Positions 8,370 through 18,300 of a stretch of 64,000 nucleotides of DNA are shown one piece after another. Positions within the stretch are counted from its first letter, which is position 1, and each line of letters starts with the position of its first letter. The position numbers and the translations under genes were made by a program. The stretch covers positions 2,108,001-2,172,000 of the forward strand of contig NZ_CP128360.1 in NCBI RefSeq assembly GCF_030345095.1, read 5' to 3'. Below the pieces are notes generated by a model. That model was given only the letters and a program-made list of their open reading frames with translations. It made no database searches and was not told the origin of the DNA. This DNA comes from Solwaraspora sp. WMMA2056. Its GTDB lineage: Bacteria; Actinomycetota; Actinomycetes; Mycobacteriales; Micromonosporaceae.

Positions 8370-8645
8370 TCAGTTGTACATGTACAGGTAGTAGTAGCCC
8401 TGCGGCTCACCGCTGCGCCACTCGTAGCGGCAGCTGTAGTAGCGCCACACCCCGGCGGCGGTGAGGCTCTCGCCGAAGTACCGGCACGCCTCAAGGGTGT
8501 AGTAGGTGCCGAAGTGGTAGTTGTCGGGGGCCGCGTACGACGCCGCGCTGGTGGTGGGTGATGCGGCCTGGGCCGGAGCCGCGGCGCCCACCAGCAGGGC
8601 TCCGCTGACGCAGGCGAGAGCGAGGGCGGTGCGCAAGGTACGCAT
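8370..8645 (-). CDS. Small secreted Tyr-rich protein
   Basis: A 91-residue exported protein of unknown function. The ATG at 8645 is preceded by GAGGAGAAGG; upstream in-frame codons are less likely. Residues 1-28 are a classical Sec signal peptide (MRTLRTALALACVSGALLVG, then an Ala-rich AxA cleavage site). The mature part is about 63 residues, rich in Tyr and Trp, with two cysteines (in EACRYFGES and YYSCRYEW) that could form a disulfide. It resembles the small secreted proteins common in Micromonosporaceae and Streptomyces but I do not recognise a family. It is followed by a strong hairpin terminator. Confidence 0.75.
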   Translation of the reverse strand: MRTLRTALALACVSGALLVGAAAPAQAASPTTSAASYAAPDNYHFGTYYTLEACRYFGESLTAAGVWRYYSCRYEWRSGEPQGYYYLYMYN

Positions 8646-8805
8646 GGGCCTTCTCCTCGGGGTAGGAAGCACTTCCGCCTAAAAATAGTTGTCCTTCGAT
8701 CAACTTTCGGCGCTCCCCAGAAAGGTTTCCGGCATCCGGGTAACCCCTCGAACCTGTCGACAGCGCGCCAACTCCGCCCCATCGGCGCGGATCAGTCCGC
8801 CAGGA

Positions 8806-11800
8806 TCAGCCGAGACCCTTCACGCCCGGATAGACCGTGTTGGAGAGGACCTGTACGTTGGTCCCCGCGTTGGTGGTGGAGGGGTGGTAGACCCGCAGCT
8901 GTCCGTCCGATGTCCACCGGGCCCACATGTCGGGGATGCCGTCGCCGTTGAAGTCGGGCGTGCCGACGACCAGGTCGACGCTCGCAGCCGACCAGCCGGT
9001 GCCGTAGGAGACATCGCCGTTGCGGGAGGCCGCCGCCGTCTTCAACGAGTTCAGGTCGACGCTGCCGACGACGGTGCCGGGCCGGCCGTGCCGGATGTTC
9101 ATGATGCCGTTGTCCAGGTCCCGCCAGAGCAGGTCGGGGGTGCCGTCCCGGTCGATGTCGGCCACGTTGACGATCTCCCGTCGGGCCCAGGCGGTGCCCT
9201 CCATCAGGGTCGCCTGTTGGAAGCTCGCCCCGGTGTAGCCGCTCAACGTCCAGAACGCGGTGCCGGCGCGCAGCACCAGATCGGGGTGCCTGTCGCCGGT
9301 GATGTCACCGACTGCCTTGAGCTGGGTCCAGGTGGCCGGGGACGGTACGCCGGGCGGCAACTGCACGCGGATTCGGTCGTCGACGTTGAAGCTGCCGTAC
9401 CCGTCGCCGGGGTAGAGCCAGAAGCCGCCGTCGGGGGTGCGGGCGAACAGGTCGGTCACTCCGTCGCCGGGGAATGCGTCACCGTGTTTGGTGATCAGCG
9501 CGGCCCGGCCGCTCGCCGGGTCGAACCAGTGCCCGACCGGGTTGAGCTGGTTGCCGGCGCGGTAGGAGGCCGGCAGGGATTCGTACAGGGCGCCGCCGGT
9601 GTCGCCGGGGTAGGTCCGCAGATTGCCGTCGGCGTCGATGACCGTCAGGTCTGGCTGTCCGTCGCCGCCGGTGTCGCCCGGTCCGTCGGCGACGTCACGC
9701 GGCGGTACGTAGAACGTGTGGTCGGTACGTGCGCTGCGGTTGCCGGCGGCGTCGTAGGCGTACACCTGCAGGGTCGTCGGCCCGGAGTGTCGTGGCCGCA
9801 GGGCCGGGACGGTCGCGGTGCCGGCGGTGGCGTCGACGTAGGTCGTCTCCAGGCCGCCGAGTGCGTAGCTGAACCGGGCGGCGTCGGCTGCCGTGAACGT
9901 CACCGCTCCGGTCTGGCCGAACTTCACGCTCGCCCAGGTGGCGGCGTCGGGCGTGGCGGCGGGGAAGTCGTCGCTGACGACGACGGGTGCCGGCGGGGCC
10001 GAGGCGTCGATGACGACCCGGCACAGGGGGCTGCCGGGTGGGAACCAGGTGGACACCTCACCGTCGGTGTCCTCGGACCGGACGTCCCAGGTGTAGGTGG
10101 CTCGATCCTCCAGTGTGGTGGCAGGGATGGTGAGGCTGGCCCTGCCGTTGCTGAGACTGGTGACGAGCGTTCCGGGCGGTGCGGTGGTGCCTTCCTTCCA
10201 GAATCGGAACCGCAGGCCGCGCAGGTTGCCGTCGGCGTCGCTGCCAGTGGCGGCCAGCACGAGGTTGGTCCGGCCGACCACGGTGGGCGGTGCGGGGCTG
10301 GGCGCGCACGCGCCGCCGGGTGAGACCGTACCGTTGGTCGGCTCGGCCGGCGGGCGGTTGAACACCACGGTCAGCTCGGTGGCGCTGACCCGGAACTTGC
10401 GCCAGGTCAGGGTGTCCGACTCGGAGGTGGCCTGCATCCCGAAAGTGACATTCGACCACCCGCTGTCGGCGGCACGCCGAGCGGCGTGAAGGGCGTTGAA
10501 GCCGACGTACGCGTCGGCGCACTGGTTGCCGTATCCGTGGGCGAATGATCGCCGCTGCTGTTCGGTGACCCAGGCCGGTTGATGGTTCCAGGTGGTGCCC
10601 GACGAGATGGCACCGGCCAGCCACAGCTGCATTTCGCGGGCTTCGCAGGACCAGGAGTGGACGTTGAGCACCCGGAACGTGGCGGAGCTGACCGTGGCGC
10701 CCTTGATCCGGGTGTCGAAGGCCATCCGCCAGAAGCTGCGAGTCCACAGCGGGGTGTCCTCTTCGTAGCCGACCCGGGCTTCGGTGGTGCCGTTGTTGAA
10801 GTTGGTGCCGTTCCAGGTGTTGGTGTTCGGGTGCTGGTGATAGACGGTCGCCCAGGCCTGGGTGGTGCTGCGCATCGTCGGGTCGAGGAAGATCGGGAAG
10901 CGTACGTCCGGGTTGTCGAGCAGGCCGGTGGCGGCGGCGTCCAGTCGCAGTTGGGCGTCGCCGGTGCCGTCACCGTCGAGGCTGCTGGGCATCGGGGCGA
11001 CAGCGGCGCCGGGTTCGGCGCCGCTGAGCCCGGACAGGCGCAGGACGTCCGCGGTGGTGGCCACGGAGGTACGCGTGGGCGCGTCGGGAGCTTCGTCGTC
11101 GCGGCCGGAGGAGTCCCAGGCGAACGGGGTGGGGATGGAGCTGATCTCGGTGCCGCCGGCCCCGTCGAGGACGGAGACTCCGCCGGTGACGGGGTCGTGC
11201 CGGAACACGGCGGTGGTCGACCGCAGCCCGTAGCTGAGCTGCTGGACGGCTGCCGAGGCGGCGGCCTGCGGCGTCTTGACGATCAGCAGCTGTCCGAAGC
11301 CGCCGTCGTCGCGGACGACGATCAGCAGGTCGACGCCGGGCAGCACCTCCGGGTAGAGGGCGCGGGGGCCGTCGAGGACGGGCTCGGGCAGTGGGCCGGG
11401 CCAGGTGTACGCGACGGTGTGCCCGTCGATGTCCAGCTCGGCGAGCACACTGTGGACGGTAGGCGGGGCGGTGTCGGGCTGGTATCGGGCGGGGGCGTAC
11501 CGGGCGGCGGGGCCGCCGCTGGAGAAGCGGACCGGCGTCGCGGGGTTGACCGGCCGTACGCCGAGACCGTTTTCCGCGGCGGCGACCTGGGTCAGGTCGG
11601 TGTCGATGGGGGCCCACTGCCCGGACGCGTCCTGCGCCCGTTGCGGGATGGAGTGCGTGGTGGTGCGGAGCTGTCCGTCGGGTCGCGCCCAGGTCTGTGC
11701 GGTGGCGGTGGTGTCGGTGTCGATCAGCACCTCTTCGCCGGTGCGTCGTGCCTCGTCGAAGGCGGCGGCTTCGTCGCGGGGGGCGGCGGGTGCGGCCTCG

Positions 11801-11946
11801 GCGGGCTGCTGCGGCGCGGACCGGTCGAGGGCGGGCACGATCCACGGCAGGGTGGTGGCGACGAGTGCGGCCGAGATCAGCGCCACCGTCACGGTGAGCC
11901 GGGTACGGGTGCGCACGAATGGACTGATCAGGCGAGACGCGGTCAC
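8806..11946 (-). CDS. Large secreted DNRLRE / FG-GAP (VCBS) repeat protein
   Basis: A 1,046-residue secreted protein. It starts at GTG 11946, nine bases after GGGAG. An N-terminal membrane-spanning signal (LTVTVALISAALVATTLPWI, residues about 18-37) is followed by an Ala/Pro-rich stretch and a beta-rich region. A DNRLRE-type domain occupies roughly residues 360-530 (VSSATFRVLNVHSWSC, AREMQLWL). An Ig/Fn3-like region runs to about 745. FG-GAP/VCBS repeats close the protein (GDTGGDGQPDLTVIDADGNL, GDITGDRHPDLVL, DIDRDGTPDLLW, DFNGDGIPDMWA), each with Asp-rich calcium-binding loops. Such proteins are routinely encoded beside giant Rhs genes in these actinomycetes, as here, and may act at the cell surface with them; the link is positional. 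Confidence 0.88.
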   Translation of the reverse strand: MTASRLISPFVRTRTRLTVTVALISAALVATTLPWIVPALDRSAPQQPAEAAPAAPRDEAAAFDEARRTGEEVLIDTDTTATAQTWARPDGQLRTTTHSIPQRAQDASGQWAPIDTDLTQVAAAENGLGVRPVNPATPVRFSSGGPAARYAPARYQPDTAPPTVHSVLAELDIDGHTVAYTWPGPLPEPVLDGPRALYPEVLPGVDLLIVVRDDGGFGQLLIVKTPQAAASAAVQQLSYGLRSTTAVFRHDPVTGGVSVLDGAGGTEISSIPTPFAWDSSGRDDEAPDAPTRTSVATTADVLRLSGLSGAEPGAAVAPMPSSLDGDGTGDAQLRLDAAATGLLDNPDVRFPIFLDPTMRSTTQAWATVYHQHPNTNTWNGTNFNNGTTEARVGYEEDTPLWTRSFWRMAFDTRIKGATVSSATFRVLNVHSWSCEAREMQLWLAGAISSGTTWNHQPAWVTEQQRRSFAHGYGNQCADAYVGFNALHAARRAADSGWSNVTFGMQATSESDTLTWRKFRVSATELTVVFNRPPAEPTNGTVSPGGACAPSPAPPTVVGRTNLVLAATGSDADGNLRGLRFRFWKEGTTAPPGTLVTSLSNGRASLTIPATTLEDRATYTWDVRSEDTDGEVSTWFPPGSPLCRVVIDASAPPAPVVVSDDFPAATPDAATWASVKFGQTGAVTFTAADAARFSYALGGLETTYVDATAGTATVPALRPRHSGPTTLQVYAYDAAGNRSARTDHTFYVPPRDVADGPGDTGGDGQPDLTVIDADGNLRTYPGDTGGALYESLPASYRAGNQLNPVGHWFDPASGRAALITKHGDAFPGDGVTDLFARTPDGGFWLYPGDGYGSFNVDDRIRVQLPPGVPSPATWTQLKAVGDITGDRHPDLVLRAGTAFWTLSGYTGASFQQATLMEGTAWARREIVNVADIDRDGTPDLLWRDLDNGIMNIRHGRPGTVVGSVDLNSLKTAAASRNGDVSYGTGWSAASVDLVVGTPDFNGDGIPDMWARWTSDGQLRVYHPSTTNAGTNVQVLSNTVYPGVKGLG

Positions 11947-12380
11947 TGCGAGCTACTCCCGTGGGACCCGGCGGGCAGGGGGCACTGTGGACGCCACTGC
12001 GCCCGGTCGTCAGCTGCGGTGCAGAAGCCCGGTCACGATCGCACGACTCGTGCCGCCGGGTCATGCATCAATGTCGTTATAAATCTGTTATATACGACAG
12101 CTGTCGATGTCGTAGCTGCCGGCTTTCTGGTCGTACGTCGCTTTTGTCGATAACAACTGATCCAAATATTGGGATTGGTGCATTTGATCGGTTTCCCACC
12201 AGATCGACGGCACTCGGCCGGCATTGACCCGTGACCGAGCTCACTTCGGGTCCGATCGGGACTCCACAATGTCACTTGAGTGTCGGATCAAACTGACGCA
12301 CAGTGCTCACGACCGTGCCACGCCCGGCGTGTGCTCTCGCGGTCCGTCCGCATTCTCTTCACGCCTGGGAGTCGACGCGC
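11947..12380. promoter_or_regulatory. Divergent intergenic region between the two secreted-protein genes
   Basis: A 434-bp gap between divergent genes, with an AT-rich core at about 12070-12180. It contains a perfect 12-bp palindrome CGACAGCTGTCG (12095-12106) and two -10-like hexamers nearby, TATAAAT (12078-12084) and GTTATAT (12087-12093). I cannot assign each to a gene. No small gene is supported here. Confidence 0.45.
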
Positions 12381-15300
12381 ATGCGTGGAACCGGTCCACT
12401 GTCCTGGCAGCAGGGCGACCGAGCAGCCCGTACCGGACGGGGTCGCACCATCCGGCAGCGCGCCCGCCGCGCCACCCTGCTGCTGCTCACGGTCGTCATG
12501 ACCGTGACGGTGCTGCCCGCCCAGGCGTGGGGCGTGCCCGGCCCCGGGATGAGCCGCGAAGGACTGCAGGTCGAGCTCCCCGACCTGCCGCAGACCCCGC
12601 AGATCGGCCAGGACGAGTCCGCCGAGTCCGATCTGACCACCGCCGACGAGGTGCCGGTGGTGCCGTACGAGCCGGTGGCGGTCACCCCCTGGACCTCCGG
12701 CGACGGCACAGTGGACCTGACCGGCGTGGCGCCCGGCGAGACGTTGCCGGTCGACGACCTGCCGGTGGCGCTCGGCGTACCGGAAGATGGTGATCCGGCG
12801 GCACTCGCCGGCAGCTGGGCCGTCGGCCTCGCCGCCCCCGAAGCGTCCCAGGCCGCCGGCGTGGCCGGCCTGATCATGAAGATCACCCCGCCGGCGTCCG
12901 CCGACCCGGCCGCCGAGGTGGCGCTCACCGTCGACTACACCACCTTCGCCGACCTGTACGGGCCGCAGGCCGCCGACCGGTTCGGCTTCCTGCTGCTGCC
13001 CGACTGCGTCTACGACGACCCCGACGGCGGCGACTGCGCCACCGCCACCGCCACCGGCGGCGTCGGCGAACGCGCCGGCGCGCAGGCCGGCGGCTCCGGA
13101 GTCACCGACACCGGCGAGATCACCCCGATCGCCAGCCAGGTCGCGGTGGAGTCGACCCGACGGGTGGTCAGCGGCACCGTACCGGTCGGCGCGCTGCTCG
13201 CCGCGTCGTCGGACGCCGGCCGGTCCGCCGCCTCGTCCACCTCGTCGAGCGTGGTCGGTGTGCTCGACACCGGCGCGTCGGCCGCCGGTGACTACACCGC
13301 CACCCCGCTGCTCTCCTCCGGATCCTGGGCCGCCGGCTCGTCCTCCGGCGCGTTCACCTACGGCTACCAGATCGAGGTGCCGGAGGCGACCGGCGGACTG
13401 ATGCCGCAGGTCAACCTCTCGTACTCGTCGCAGTCGGTGGACGGGCGGACCTCGGCCACCAACAACCAGGCCTCCTGGATCGGCGACGGCTGGGACTACG
13501 CCGCCGGCTCGATCACCCGCAGCTACGCCAACTGCCGGCAGGACTCGACGAAGGCCGGATCCAACAACGCCAGCCACCGCACCGGGGACCTCTGCTGGGG
13601 GTCGAACAACGCCACCCTGTCACTCGGCGGCATGACCACCGAACTGGTGTGGGACGGCGGCACCTGGACCACCGCCAACGGCGACGGCTCCCGCGTCGAA
13701 CTGCTCACCGACACCGGGCTGGCCAACGGCGACGCCGACGGCGAGTACTGGGTGGTCACCACCCGCGACGGCACCCGGCACTGGTTCGGCCGGCACCGGC
13801 TGCCCGGCTGGTCCACCGGAGACCCGGTCACCAACTCGGTGCTGACCGTGCCGGTGTACGGCAACCACGCCGGCGAGCCCTGCTACCAGGCCGGCAACTG
13901 GGCCGGGTCGGCCTGCACCCAGGCGTGGCGCTGGTCGCTCGATTACGTCGAGGACCTGCACGGCAACGCGATGAGCCTGTGGTGGGCCAAGGAGACCAAC
14001 TACTACGCCCGCAACTTCAACTTCAAGGACCCGGTCCGCTACGACCGCAGCGGCTACCTGACTCGGATCGACTACGGCCAACGCGCCGACAGCATGTACT
14101 CGGCCGCGCCGCTGGCCCGGGTCGCCTTCACCGTCGCCGAACGCTGCTTCGCCGAAGGCGCACTGACCTGCACCGACGCCAACTTCGCCAGCACCAACCC
14201 GAACAACTACCGGATCTGGTACGACACACCCGCCGACCTGCACTGCACCGCCGGGCAGAAATGCTGGAACTCGTCCCCGGCGTTCTTCACCCGCAAACGC
14301 CTCGACCGGATCACCACCTCGGCTCAGCGCCAGTCCGGCTCCACCGCCCTGCAGACCGTCGACGAGTACAAGCTCAAGCAGTCGTTCCCGATCCTGCGGA
14401 CCGGGCTGAACACCGCCCTGTGGCTGGAGTCGGTCACCCGTACCGGACACGGCCGTAACGGCGCCGGCACGATCGCGCTCAACGCCGTCCGGTTCGAGGC
14501 CCACCCCGACGACATGCCCAACCGGGTCCGCCGCGACGACCGGCCCAACTTCTCCCGGCTGCGCATCGGCCGCGTCATCAACGAGTACGGCGGCGAAACG
14601 ATCGTCACGTACAAGCAGCCGACCGGGGCCTGCGCCACCGGCACCGGCCTGCCCGGCAAGAACGACACCGCCGCGTTGAAAGCCAACACCCGGCTCTGCT
14701 ACCCGTCGTTCTGGCACCCCGACCCAGCCGTCGAGGACATCGACTGGTTCCACAAGTACGTCGTCGACACCGTCGAGGAACTACCCGCGATCGACGGCGC
14801 GTTCCCCACCGTCACCCGGTACTCCTACGCCGACGCCGGCTGGAAACTCGCCGAGCAGGAGTTCACCAAGAAGTCCACCCGCACGTACTCGCAGTTCGCC
14901 GGCTTCGCCAAGGTCACCGTCGTCACCGGCGACGACGACCCGGCCATCGGCAGCGCCCGGACCAAGTCGGTGACCCGCTACTTCCGGGGCATGGGTGACA
15001 GCGTCTCCGTCCGCGACATCGACGGCACCGTCATCGCCGCCGACGCCGAACCGTTCGCCGGCCGCATCGCCGAGGAACTCACCTACACCAGCGCCGCCGA
15101 CGCCGACACCGCCTGGCTGACCCGCAGCGTCACCGTACCGGCCGCCACCGAACTGGCCCGCCGCGACCGCGACGACGGGCTCAGCCCACTGCGCGCCTGG
15201 CGGGTCACCGAACCCCGGCAGATCACCTACACCCGCTCCTCCGGCACCGGCGACGACACCCGCACCCAACGGGTCGTCGAAACCCGCACCACCTACGAGA

Positions 15301-18300
15301 CGGAGTACGGACTGCCGACCCGGGTCGAGTCGCGCGGCGACACCGGCCGCACCGGCGACGAGTCCTGCACCAACTTCGGCTACGTCCACCGGACGGACAA
15401 GCACGTCATCGGCCTGACCCGGCAGGTGCGGACCAGCCCCACCCTCTGCGCCGACGCCAACTTCGACGACCTCACGACGCTGAGCGCGGCCAGCCGGGTC
15501 GGCTACGACAACCAGGCGTACGGCGTCGCCCTGACCGCCTCGACCCGGGCGCTGGTCACCAGCTCCTGGTCGCTGAAGGCCGATGGCAGCGGATACCAGC
15601 CCGACGGCAGCGTCGCCTTCGACGCGACGGGTCGGGTCGTCTCCCGCACCGGCCCGGACGGAAAGACCTCGACGACCACGTTCGAACCGGCCACCGGGCA
15701 GGCGTACCGGGTGACCGAACGCAACTCGCTGGGCCACAGCCAGACCGTCGAGGTCGACCCCGGCCGGGGCGTCGCCGTCCGCAGCACCGACCCGAACGGC
15801 CACGTCAGCCAGGCCACGTACGACCCGCTGGGTCGCCTCGTCGAAGCCTGGGCCCCCGGACGGACCCCGACCGCCGGCGCCGTCCCCGACTTCAGCGCCG
15901 AATACCACCTGCCGGTCGGCAAACCGCCGTACGTGGTCACCCGCAGCCGCGGCCACGAGAACCGGGTCGAAACCGCCGTCACCCTCTACGACGGACTCGG
16001 CCGGGAACGGCAGAGCCAGCAGGAAGCCGTCGGCGGCGGCCGGCTCATCAGCGACACCCTCTACAACACCTCCGGTGAGATCTGGCAGACCAACAACGCC
16101 TACTACGCCGACGGCGCACCGAGCGGCCGACTGTTCACCCCGCTCGCCGACACCACGGTGCCGAACGCCACCCGCTACACCTACGACGGCCTCGGCCGGG
16201 TACTCACCGAGATGCCGGTGCTGCGCGGCACCGACGCACCCGAACGGGCCACCCGCTACGAGTACGGCACCGACCACTCCACCGTGATCAACCCGGCCGG
16301 CGCGCCGTCGTACCGGGTCTGGTCCGACGCCATCGGCCGCACCACCCGGGTCGACACCTTCACCGACGCCGCCCGCACCGCGTTCACCACCATGCGGTAC
16401 GAGCACGACGCCCGTGGCCAACTCGCCCGCGCGTACCACTCGGAAGCCCTTGACCACCCGTGGACCTGGTCCTACGACCAGCGGGGCCGGTTGACCACCG
16501 CGAACGACCCGGACACCGGCACCACCACCATCGGGTACGACCACCGCGACCGACCGCTCACCACCACCAACGCCCGCGAGGTCACCGTCTGGAACGGGTA
16601 CGACGAACTGTCCCGGCCGGTGGCGCAGCGACTCGACGGGCCGGCCGGCACCCTGCTGGCCGAGTTCGGCTACGACACCGCGCCGGGCGGAACCGGGCTG
16701 CCGGCGACGGCGACCCGCTACACCGACGGGTTGGCGTACACGCAGCAGATCGGCGGCTACACCGACGACTACCAGCCGACGTCGACGACGTTGACGCTGC
16801 CACAGGAGATCGCCGAGACCTGGGGGCTGGCCCGGTCGTACACGTACTCGTACTCCTACACCGACACCGGTCTGACGGCGTCGGTGCGGATGCCGGCGGT
16901 GGGCCGGTTGCCGGCCGAGGAGGTCCTGGTCCGCTACACCGCCGACGGGCTACCGCTGTCGGTGTCCGGTCAGGACTGGTACGGCGCGGAGACGGTCTAC
17001 TCGCCGTACGGGCAGGTGCTGCGGTCGACGCTGGGCGCGCAGCCGTACCGGGTGTGGACCACGGCGTCGTACGACGACGCCAGCGGCGCGCTGCTCGACC
17101 AGCGGGTGTTCCGGGAGCAGACCGGTGATCAGGCGGTCGTGCCCGGGAACCTGGTGTCGCAGCGGTCGTACGGTTACGACGCGGCGGGGAACGTCACCGC
17201 GGTCCGGGAGCACGCGGCGGGGATCGCGGAGCGGCAGTGTTTCAGCTACGACGGGGTGGGTCAGCTGACCCGGGCGTGGACGTCGGCCGATCAGACCTCG
17301 TGCGCGGCGGCTCCGTCGGCCGCGACGGTGGCGTCCGGTGCGGACGGGGCCGGCTACTGGCAGGAATACGAGTACGACCTGCTCGGTAACCGGACCCGGC
17401 TGGTCGAGAAGGATCTGACCGGTGACGTCGCGAAGGACGCGACCAGCACCTACACGTACGGGAAGCTGGACGGTTCGCAGCCGCGCACGTTGACGTCGGT
17501 CCGTAAGCAGTATGTGACGCTGTCGGGTGCGCAGGTGACGGCCGAGGCGAAGCGGCTGTACGAGGCGACCGGTGAGACGAAGTCGGTGTCGTCGCTGCAG
17601 ACCGGCGACGCCCAGACGTTGTCGTGGACGTGGGACGGGCAGGTCGAGCGGATCGCCGGGCAGGGTCAGGGCGGTAAGACCGCCTGGGTGGGTCCGGCGG
17701 GGCACTGTCTGGATCTGGCGTACGGGTTGGCGGTGCCGGGGCAGCGGATCCAGTTGCATTCGTGTAACCGGACCCCGCCGCAGCGGTGGGCGTTCACCGT
17801 GGCCCCGGGTCAGGTGGACGCGGATCTGGGGTCGATGCGGGTCTACGACGACTGGTGTCTGCAGCCGGTCGGGACCACTGCCGGGTCGCTTGTGCAGTTG
17901 CAGCGCTGTGACGACGGTGCCGGGCAGCGGTGGATCCGTACCGGTGTCGGTCAGCTGCGGCATGCGGTGTCGGGGTTGTGTCTGGCGACCCTGGGTGGGG
18001 CGACGGCGAACTCGACCCCGATCGTCCTCGCCACCTGTGACGCTGGCGCGACAGCGCAGTTGTGGTCGGCGCAGGACGAGACCCGGCACATCTACGGCCC
18101 GGACGGGGCCCGGCTGCTGACGGTGCAGGACGCTCAGGCGACCCTGCACCTGGGCGACGCCCTGCTGACGGTGGCACGTGGCGGGGTCAACGTGACCAGC
18201 CAACGCACGTACCCGGCTCCGGGTGGGGCGGTGATGCGTTACGCCTACGGCACCAGCCCGGCCGCGTTGGCCGCGGTCGCCTCGGATCATCAGGGCAGCC

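Noticed and set aside
8689-12153. Long plus-strand open frames (8689-10323, 10579-12153) opposite the DNRLRE/FG-GAP gene
   Set aside because: Products are Gly/Val/Arg-rich without domains; they mirror third-position GC of the minus-strand gene, which has clear motifs and a signal peptide.
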